From Steinernema hermaphroditum (Eukaryota; Nematoda; Chromadorea; Rhabditida; Steinernematidae): a stretch of DNA of 64,000 bases. The stretch lies in NCBI GenBank assembly GCA_030435675.1, contig CM059621.1, positions 14,632,001 through 14,696,000 on the forward strand. Reading direction: 5' to 3'. Positions 55,850-64,000 of this stretch are shown here, piece by piece; the stretch's first letter is position 1; every line of letters begins with the position of its first letter. Under the pieces are notes generated by a model that saw only the letters and a list, made by a program, of their open reading frames with translations, had not been told where the DNA came from and did no database searches. The translations under genes were made by a program, and so were the position numbers.

Positions 55850-58800
55850 GTGCAAGAAAGACATGATCATCTTCTAGATTCGCCTAGAAACCACATCCGA
55901 GGAGATCATATCCGATCAGTTATTTCAAGCAGTTGATATTTTAAATTACAGACATGGAAGGTCAAGTGCCGTATTAGAGCTGAACAGCGCTCAAACGGCA
56001 TACATGAATGCTTCAATCTCAGCGTTTTATTTATTTACTCATTTGATTTGCGCTCAGACGATACGTACAGTGAACAGCGTAGATGAACGCAACAAACAGT
56101 CATAGAAAAGGGCGTAGGGTGAGATGCGAAACGGACGCAAGGCAATGAATTAAACAGCTAATCATGATATCAAATAGACTTTCGTGACACAATTAAGGGA
56201 AGGAACGGAGAAAAGCACCACGACTAGACGGGACGGCAGCACAATCCGAACCCTCAGGGGGAAATGCTGTCCACGAGGGTGCATGTAGGTGGCGGCACAG
56301 TTCATGACTGTGAGTTCCATGACAGACGTTTTTTTGTTCTTTTTTTTTACTAAAATTTGATATTTTTGAAAACAGTAGTAACATCTGCCCCTTTTAGCGA
56401 CTTTACCGACTTTGACAGGGCGATCAGTGCACCAGCACCGACGGCCAAGAACGACAGCTCTAGCTTTAAGTACATTTTTTTCTGTCTTGTGTAAAGTTGT
56501 CTAAATTGAGCAAAAATCCAAAACTTCCAGAGTTGCGAAGTCGCGTGTGATTTTATCGGTCATATTGGTCAATCAATATATGGTATAATAAGGAAAGGGT
56601 AATTTTCGAGATGAAAATGCTTTTAAGTGAAGTCCTCTTTTCAGTTTGCACTTTGACCATCGCTCGTATGTCGAGGCACGCCTCAATCTGTCTCGCAGAC
56701 AGATTCTCTCGTGCCATTCACCTATAATGTCGATCGAATTTAATGCTTTCTTCTTACTTACACTCTATGAAGGTGGACTGCAAAAGCTCGCAATGATAGT
56801 AAATGGCTACGGGCGACAGAATTGCTATATCACTCCATTTTGAGAATTTTCATGGTGCACTCCTGCGAACAATCGCTCTGTCTTCGTGATAATGAAACCT
56901 CCTGTCTTTCGTAATTTCTCATTACACTATGCTCCTGATGTTTTTAAAAACTTCAAAAACAATGTGAGAAAAGCAAAAGGTGCAAACAGCTCAAACGAAA
57001 TAGTCTCAAAATATCGCCATGGTGATTGACATAGATCATGAGTGTATGAAGGAGTGAATATTTATCGGCTTTCTTTGCTAGCTTGTTGACTCGACATGCT
57101 CAGATTCTCAGTTTTAATGTCCAATAAATCTGTACGAATCTTCCACTGTTGCGATGACCAAGACGACCATATCAAAAAAGAAACATTCGGCTCGACATCG
57201 ATCAGAGCCTTCTCACTCCTCAAATGTCTAAGCACCATTAATCACCCCCAAAATTCCACATCGATTCCCCTTCCGCCATCGTTTCAATGCATCATTTGTA
57301 TAATCATTCGCGAGAAGAGGCGCTCTTTGCGTAGGCGGCTGTTCGCCCGTCGGAAGTCTCCGCCGACGGCTGTTTGTTGCCTGCAGCTGCCATCCACGAT
57401 TCATCCTTCCTCCGCCAAGCGTTATTCCACAATTTCTCGATGATCGATTTTACGAGTGCGCATTACGTTCTTCCGCCATTTATCAGTGAATTCCCGAAAT
57501 TCGGGGCTTCGCCTCTCGTGTTGATCTGTGGATTTTCAAGTTGTCGAGAAAAATGAATTCCAATTCTGAAGTTTTTCTGTTTTCACTCTGTCTCTATACC
57601 GGATGTTGCAAAAAAAGTGATCTTTGAGACATGTCTGGGAAAGTGCATATTGAGACAGTGGACCCGCAGGTGGACCGGTCGTAAAATGGCTTCTGGCGGA
57701 AGCTCAGGGTCGCCTGTCTAGCAGACACAAAAGACCGTATTTCTCTGCCTTTAATCATAGCGCTTTCGGTCTTTCCCATGGATTCATCTCTGATTTTTGC
57801 GCCAAGTCTAAAGGGCCAAATATAGTCAGAGCGACACTGCCATAGGGTAAGAAGACTTTGATCATTATCCATATAGGAAAGAAAATATGTTTCTAAGTGG
57901 ATCGCAGTAAAGATCGACTTTTTTCTTAGTTGACCTCTTTTTGGGTGCTTACAAAACAAACTCTGTCAGCCTTTACCCGCATATAGTAGCTGTGTGTTGC
58001 CGTCTATTGCGATTCTCTGTATCAACAGCATTAAGCTAATAACATAAAAGAGTCGGGACGGTCACACACTTATCGATGTATTGTGATAGACGCACTAAAA
58101 CGTGGAGTTTTGAGGCTTTTACTCTGTTTTTGGACGGCGTTCGATTTACCGGAAAGAAAAGATCATTATGCCTAGCCTGTCACTTGACCTCTCCACTACC
58201 TGAAAATCACTCATTTCTATAGCTTGTTTTGTATCGAAATCCGAAGAACGAAGAACACATGTTTCAGATTATCACGTATCAGATTTTAGGGTCTATATGG
58301 CCTATCGAAAAGGTCAAATTAACTGCGAGCTTTTCGCAGTTTTCCACTTTCAGCTTTGGCTTTTCTACTTTACCATATCATGATTGAAATTCTTGACTTT
58401 ACGAGAAATACTATTCAGGGTTTCATTAAGCATCGCCCTGTTTTCTAATGATTTTATTTATCTTTTACGATTTTAATTTACAAATATTAAATGAATATGT
58501 TCTTATACCCATTAACTATGCGTAGTCGATTGAATACATGGACTGCAGATCAAAGATGCCGACGAGTTCGAAAACGAGTCCGGACTCGATCGGCACCACT
58601 TGCTGCACATCGCTTATTAACCGGAGCATTGTAACATTTTTGCATTTCGACACTCAATACTCTGTGGCATAGTTAAGCTAATTTTATAGTGAACAAAGGC
58701 ACATTATGCTTCATATATGAAACAGTTTGATGTCTTGTTCCAAACTGGTCCATTCCATTATCTACAACATAAGGATCTGTTTAAATCCGATCAAGCGCAA

Positions 58801-58962
58801 CAGCCTTCTGTTCATATCCTATCGTAACTGATCGTTCTACACTTAGCTTCCGGAACGAAACGCCGTTTTATCCTCGTGAATACATGGCGTGCTACTCCAA
58901 TCCACATAAGCGCTGATTTTCAGTTTTCGGTTCCCAGCGCCAGGACACCATCACGAAGCTTC
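55850..58962. other. Intergenic upstream of PINCH, no supported gene
   Basis: About 3.1 kb of mostly AT-rich DNA. Open frames are short and overlap on both strands. The last 100 bases before the PINCH start hold a GATTTTCAG acceptor at 58923 and a possible second one ending at 58936, indicating trans-splicing or a 5' UTR intron. No repeats or RNA genes noticed. Confidence 0.45.
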
Positions 58963-60441
58963 ATGGTTAATCTAATGGAGGGCGGCGCGGTGAACGGAGA
59001 CTTCGTGCCGGGAATCGAAAACCTCACTTGTGTCCGCTGCAACGAACACTTTGACCTCCACGAGCAAATCGTCAACTCCAGCGGACAAGTTTGGCACGGG
59101 GAGTGTTTCGTGTAAGTTTGAATTACTAGGACGAGAGACAGATGGTTCGACACTCTTTTCTTATGGTATCCAAGGAGTGAGGACAGATGATGGTAGCAAG
59201 AAAGGGGTTGATCACAAACACACAACCATAAGTCAGAGAAGCATTAATGATCGATTCACAAAGTGAACTTTAAGTACATCAGTTTTGAAAAGCGTCCTTT
59301 CAGATGTGCACAATGCCTCGAGCCTTTCCCGGACGGTATCTACTTTGAGTTCGAGGGCCGCAAGTACTGTGAACACGACTTCCATGTGCTCTACGCGCCC
59401 TGCTGCGGCAAGTGCAACGAGTTCATCGTGGGCCGCGTGATCAAGGCGATGAACGCGAGTTGGCACCCGGAGTGCTTCACTTGCGAACTGTGCCACATTC
59501 CGCTGGCGGACATCGGCTTCTTGAGAAACGCTGGAAGGTGGGCCTGAGGCTGGGGAACGCCCTCTTACCGTAGGATATCTAGGGCGCTGTGTCGTGACTG
59601 CAACGAACAGGAGAAGGCCGCTGGCACGGGTCGCTACGTGTGTCATCGCTGCAACGCCCTCATCGAGGAGGGTCACATCAAGTATCACGGCGACAGCTAC
59701 CATCCCTATCACTTCAAGTGTCGGAACTGCAAGGAGGAGCTCACTTCGGATGCGCGCGAAATCGGCGGAGAACTGTATTGTCTCCGTTGCCACGACACCA
59801 TGGGGATTCCGATCTGTGGCGCGTGCCACAAGCCCGTCGAAGAGCGCGTCATCACCGCCCTGGGCAAGAACTGGCACGTCGAGCACTTCGTCTGTGTGGT
59901 GTGCGAGAAGCCGTTCTTAGGAGGTCGCCACTACGAGAAAAAGGGCCTCGCCTACTGCGAGCAGCACTACCATCAGCTCTACGGGAACATGTGCTTCAAG
60001 TGTGGGAAGGCTTGTGGAGGCGAGGTCTTCCAGGCGCTCAACAAAAGCTGGTGTATAAAGTGCTTCGCTTGTCATTTCTGCGACAAGAAGATGGACCACA
60101 AGTAAGTTCGTTTCGATGACAAGACCAACCCGACTTAATATAATGCGGTTCCAAGTGCTTCTGAGTCTAGCCTCTGATATCTCGATGAGAGCCACGGAGA
60201 GGCCCGACAGACAGGCGAACATCCCTTGACTTTCATCCTGACCCCTGCTTAGAATCCCTTTGCTCAACCTTCTAATTTCAGAACAAAATTCTACGAATTC
60301 GACATGAAGCCGACGTGCAAACGATGCTACGACCGTTTCCCAACAGAACTGAAGAAGCGAATCAGCGAAAGCTTGAAGGAGAGGGACGCCGAGCAGATGC
60401 GCCAAGAAAAAAGGTCCATGAGTCCCTCGAGACATGCTTAA
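58963..60441 (+). CDS. unc-97: PINCH, five-LIM adaptor of integrin adhesions
   Basis: PINCH links integrin-linked kinase to the actin attachment complex at muscle dense bodies. Four exons (58963-59111, 59304-59537, 59583-60101, 60282-60441) give 353 aa. Five LIM domains follow in order, starting at CVRCNEHF (about 23), [10 protein letters not shown] (about 84), [11 protein letters not shown] (about 145), [12 protein letters not shown] (about 206) and [10 protein letters not shown] (about 265), each with the full set of Cys/His zinc ligands. The C-terminal tail [17 protein letters not shown] continues to [18 protein letters not shown], diagnostic of PINCH. An in-frame second ATG at 58975 could also be used, since family members usually start a few residues before the first LIM. 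Intron 2 is 45 bp. The nematode orthologue of this type is unc-97; the paralogue pin-2 is less likely. Confidence 0.95.
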
Positions 60442-60562
60442 TTTCTTTCGAATTTGTCCATTTCTCTATGCATTTGACCTTTATCATATTGACATTATCA
60501 CCGCCGCAATGTGCTTTTCCCCAAACTCTCCGTTCTGCATAATACATTTACAGTTTTATTTC

Positions 60563-60568
60563 AATAAA
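60563..60568 (+). terminator. Polyadenylation signal of PINCH
   Basis: AATAAA within TTTCAATAAATGAG, about 120 bases after the PINCH stop codon. This is the first canonical signal downstream and implies a short 3' UTR. Confidence 0.6.
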
Positions 60569-60808
60569 TGAGTCTTAAATGAAGCTTGCGGGCGAATGGG
60601 TACTTTATTCAGAGCGGTGGACACAAGCAGCTAAGGCTGGAAGCTGTGAAAGAAGTGGAGAATCACTACAAAAAAAATTGTTAACTCGTTCCAATGATTG
60701 GTAGACGCAGCGATAGGACTTCTGTAAGGCGTTCTCGGAGAGTGCGCCTACGTTTGGGGCGCTTCTCTAAGAGCATCACTCGCTGGTCGCCATTGGAACT
60801 CCATCCTG

Positions 60809-61377
60809 TCAGGCCACGTTTGAAATCGCCTGTGTCTTTCTCTCCTCTTCGATATCGTCGTCCTCAGCGCTGAAATCTACCTTTCCAATGACATACTTGC
60901 CCTGGATCGCCAACTCAGAGTCTAATGCAAGGCGACGGCTCCCGCTATGGTACCGTAATCGGGCTTCCTGACAGCTCGCAGACTCAAATAGCGTTCGCTC
61001 CTCTCGAAGGCGGTGAAGTTGAATGCAGAGCTGTGGGTCCTTTACATTATTCCGAAAGTACGACACATTTCACGGGGCAGAGATGACAAACCGTGAAGAG
61101 GAGAACTGAATTTCTTCGAGAACTTCTTCGTATCTAAAAACCACGACTTCGATGATAGTTGAGTTTCGGTCTCGAAACGAGCACCCCGCTGGGACAGTGC
61201 AGCATAGTTACTGTATTCCATTCCAGCGTGCGATTTCGTTCGTTTGTCCTGCTTCATTTCTTCCTTTCTCGAAGTTGAATCCAGACGGCTCTGATCGGAT
61301 CGAACCAGGTCGGCCGGACCTGTCAAATCCGTGCGAAATTTGTCCAACTCGTTTCTTCCAGTCGTCGAGGCCATCAA
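60809..61377 (-). CDS. Two overlapping minus-strand frames, doubtful gene
   Basis: Frames 61377-61042 and 61066-60809 abut with a frame change near 61050. The upstream one is rich in Asp/Arg/Ser and Lys (DLVRSDQSRLDSTSRKEEMK). The downstream one ends with an acidic stretch (FSAEDDDIEEERKTQ). Composition looks protein-like and the two could be exons, but I could not find a GT-AG pair that joins them cleanly. They lie between PINCH and WASP on the opposite strand. No family recognised. Confidence 0.25.
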
Positions 61378-61456
61378 TGTCGATTCTTTTTTTGTTGTAA
61401 AGTGTAAAATTCAACCAATTTTATTAATATTCACGTTTTCAGGCAAATACCTCGTA

Positions 61457-63647
61457 ATGAACTACGCAAATCGGCGAGGCAACAAGACGGACCCTGGAAG
61501 GTCGAAGAACAGGAAGCCGCGTCCGCCCAACACTGGGTCGAAACGGTTGACGAATAGCGAAAACGAGCAACTCTTCGCGTTGATGGACCGCTCCAGTTCC
61601 GTATCCTTGCGCGCTGGACAAATCACGCTGCGCACTACCCGCGGTGGCGACTGTTCCCGTTGGGCGGCAAGGGGCGAAGGGACGCTGGTCTTCGCCAAGG
61701 ACTACCGACGACGCCTGTACGCGCTGCAACTGTGGGACATCCGAAATCAGCGTTGCTTATGGGAGCACAAATTGTTCGTGCTATCTTGTTGGACCATTTT
61801 AAATATGCGTAGAATTTCAGGTTTGAACAATTCCATGTTCAATGTGACCCGAACCACGATAATCTTATCACTTTTGAAGGCGAGAGTTGTACATATGGAC
61901 TGGATTTCTTGTACAGTGACGAAGCGGCGAGCTTCCAAACGTTTTTCGATCGCTACAAAATGCAGCTTCAGTCCACCGGTAAGTGGTCAAGATAAAACAT
62001 CGGATGGCACACCCAGTAGACGGTTATGGAAATTCAGACAGGGAGGGCCAATTGGCCAATTTTCGAACGGGTTCATTCGTGGCGTTTGTTGAGGTCCTTG
62101 AATGGTGTTGCAGTTAGGAAACGCGGCTCTGTTGAGTACAAACATTTCACCAATTTGGTACAATAAAACTCACTTTGCAGATCGGAAGAAGCCAGCGTAT
62201 ACCGCGAGTCTCGAGAGGGACCTCAACGTGCCCAATTCGCCGTCAAGCTCAATCGAACGTTTTTCTTCGACAGCGTCTTCCACCCACAACCACGATCATA
62301 ACAACGGCAATACTATGTTCGGAATCACCAGATTAATGCAGAATCTCGCTTCCTTGACACCATCTGTACGCCGAAAGGAAGAAAAGAAACAGAAAATTCG
62401 GAAGATGGACATCAGCGATCCTCAGAAATTCGAGTAGGTGTCTTTTGTTAACTTCGTAACTGCGCGTTCTTAAGGCATAAAGCCCACATCGGTTTTACTG
62501 GCAATGGAGCTCAACTGAAAACGGTCCTACACAAGAACAGTGTAGACGACAGCGTGAAGGACATTCTGCGGGCTGCCGGTCACAATCCCGAGCAGATGTG
62601 CAAAGACGATCTTCGCTTCGCGTCCGAATTTGTATCGAAGTACCAACTCGTCGATAAGAACTCCAACGATCGGGAACTGCCTAGCCACCACTCGCCTGTT
62701 AAAAATCGTATCGGCCGATCATCGAGTTCCGTGGGAGCGTACACTGGAATGCCGCCGCGAACTGCTACAATGCTGTTGTCGGCCAAGTCGTATCGTCCGA
62801 AAGGAAGACCGACACCTCCACCACCCCCGCCGCCAATGCCAAGAGAACGGGCGGTTTCACTGTCGCCTGCATCAGCTACGCCAGCAGAGCCTCCCGCTCA
62901 TTATTTGCCAATTCCCGCTCCACGATCTTCACCTGCGACGTCTAATGCGCCGCTAACTCTCTTGGAAGAGATCCGTGCCGGAACGCAGTTGAAGACTATG
63001 ATCAAAAGGCGAAAATCTGCTACTCGCCCTGTAATAAGTCCTCCCCCACCGCCAACACCGTCAGCTGTTCCCTGTCCGTGCAAAGCGACAACCGAGCTAT
63101 CAGCCGATCTTCAGGTGGAAATTCGCTCGAAGAAAATGCCTCAACCTGCTAACAGGACCTCGGTGACTCCTGTTTCTGGAGCGACAGGTCCCCCACCACC
63201 TCCTCCTTGTCCTCCACCTCCACCGTTGGTGCTGAGGTCGGCAAGAAGTCAAAGAAACAATCTCCTGGAAGAAATCAAGACTGCACAGGCACTTAAGCCA
63301 GTTGGAAAAATTACGAGATCTGCGACGATTGCCACATCGTGTGGGCGAGACGACATGATGCTCCAAATTCGCCAGGGAGTCAAGCTGAAGCCGGTAAGCT
63401 TTTAGTATGATGTGGGTAATTAGCGGCCTATTATTTTTAGGTTGTTCCAGAAGAGCGTCCCAAACCGACTGTGAGCAACATGGGATTTCTGGCAGGCGCT
63501 CTGGCTCGAGCATTGGCCGAACGACGGGACAAGGTGATTTCGCCGAGCAGTGGTAGGGCTAACGATAAAACGTTTTCAATTAAAATGGTTTTCTTAGATT
63601 CTCAGAGTGAAACGGATCATGGTGACAGCGAATGGGACGAAGCGTGA
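61457..63647 (+). CDS. wsp-1: Wiskott-Aldrich syndrome protein homologue (WASP)
   Basis: WASP activates the Arp2/3 complex to branch actin when bound by GTP-Cdc42. Six exons (61457-61773, 61821-61978, 62181-62433, 62475-63393, 63441-63552, 63598-63647) give 602 aa. WH1/EVH1 covers about 38-158 (LWDIRNQRCLWEHKL, ITFEGESCTYGLDF). A basic stretch RRKEEKKQKIRK precedes the GTPase-binding domain (ISDPQKFEHKAHIGFTG), with autoinhibitory VDDSVKDILRAAG. A proline-rich region with PPPPPPP runs follows. WH2-like motifs are LLEEIRAGTQLKTM, LLEEIKTAQALKPV and MMLQIRQGVKLKPV. The connector GFLAGALARALAERR and acidic end DSEWDEA contain the Arp2/3-binding Trp. The donor of intron 1 (GTTCGT) is weak but the frame and WH1 homology support it. 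The ATG lies 14 bases behind a TTTTCAG site. Confidence 0.95.
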
Positions 63648-63909
63648 AAAGTGCATGAAGATCAGTGATTATTCCCTGTATATCTTCTGACTTTTGTTCC
63701 TCATTTGATCTCACATGTGAACTTTCAGTACTGTTCCTTTATTTAATAGACATTCTCTTCCGGTCGATAGTTTGTTTACTTCACAAGAGAGCGTGTCGCA
63801 CGCAAAAATGTATTTCTAGTGCTTACGACTTTTTGTGCAGAAACTACGTGCAAAAGTCGCTGCTGAGAGACGTGTCTACTATGCAGATGTAGACATGCGA
63901 AGCCAAGAC

Positions 63910-63915
63910 AATAAA
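63910..63915 (+). terminator. Candidate polyadenylation signal of WASP
   Basis: AATAAA about 265 bases after the WASP stop codon, the first canonical signal downstream. The sequence between holds short open frames only. The remaining 85 bases to the window end show no feature. Confidence 0.5.
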
Positions 63916-64000
63916 AGGCAGTGAAGCCTGCAGTCGCGTCAGTCGTCGTTTGTGATCCGAGGAAGTCGGTCGGACACTGGAGCTGCCGAGCCTGCGAAGT

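Noticed and set aside
59233..59886. 217-codon minus-strand frame across PINCH exons
   Set aside because: It is the shadow of the LIM exons; the plus strand has full zinc ligands and matched splice sites.

Overview
This is nuclear DNA of a free-living-type (rhabditid or diplogastrid) nematode. The protein genes are closest to Caenorhabditis-type proteins. Many introns are only 42-50 bp. Acceptors are TTTCAG-like but often relaxed to TTTAG or TCTAG, and several start codons sit 7-20 bases behind a TTTCAG site, as expected for spliced-leader trans-splicing. Exons are GC-rich and intergenic DNA is AT-rich and full of dispersed repeats. The relaxed acceptors suggest a genus other than Caenorhabditis; this is an inference.

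Layout. 1-342: open frame cut by the window edge. 532-977 (-): profilin. 3894-7453 (-): choline transporter-like protein of the SLC44 family, ten exons, 798 aa. 13306-16738 (-) and 23639-26926 (-): two paralogous Argonautes with identical seven-exon structures, both lacking the slicer residues, so of the nematode WAGO/secondary-siRNA type. 26.9-34.9 kb: a repeat-rich interval with a long inverted repeat (two arms of about 455 bp), a 650-bp element also present upstream of the second Argonaute, and a fold-back element. 34985-35905 (-): intronless F-box-like nematode family protein. 36773-43574 (-): ACK-family tyrosine kinase (SAM-like, kinase, SH3, CRIB, proline-rich, UBA), probably sid-3. 43.6-51.8 kb: no supported gene. 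51848-52054 and 52480-52842 (+): two small two-exon genes of unknown function, the second with a duplicated last exon. 58963-60441 (+): PINCH, five LIM domains (unc-97). 61457-63647 (+): WASP (wsp-1).

How the genes relate. Profilin, WASP, PINCH and ACK all act on actin or integrin adhesion, and ACK kinases phosphorylate WASP in animals. The Argonautes and a SID-3-type kinase (known in C. elegans for import of silencing dsRNA) belong to RNA interference. I see no operon spacing among the large genes, so these are neighbours on a chromosome and no shared regulation is shown. All spliced models were assembled by eye from GT-AG signals with frame kept across each junction; lengths are sums of those exons.
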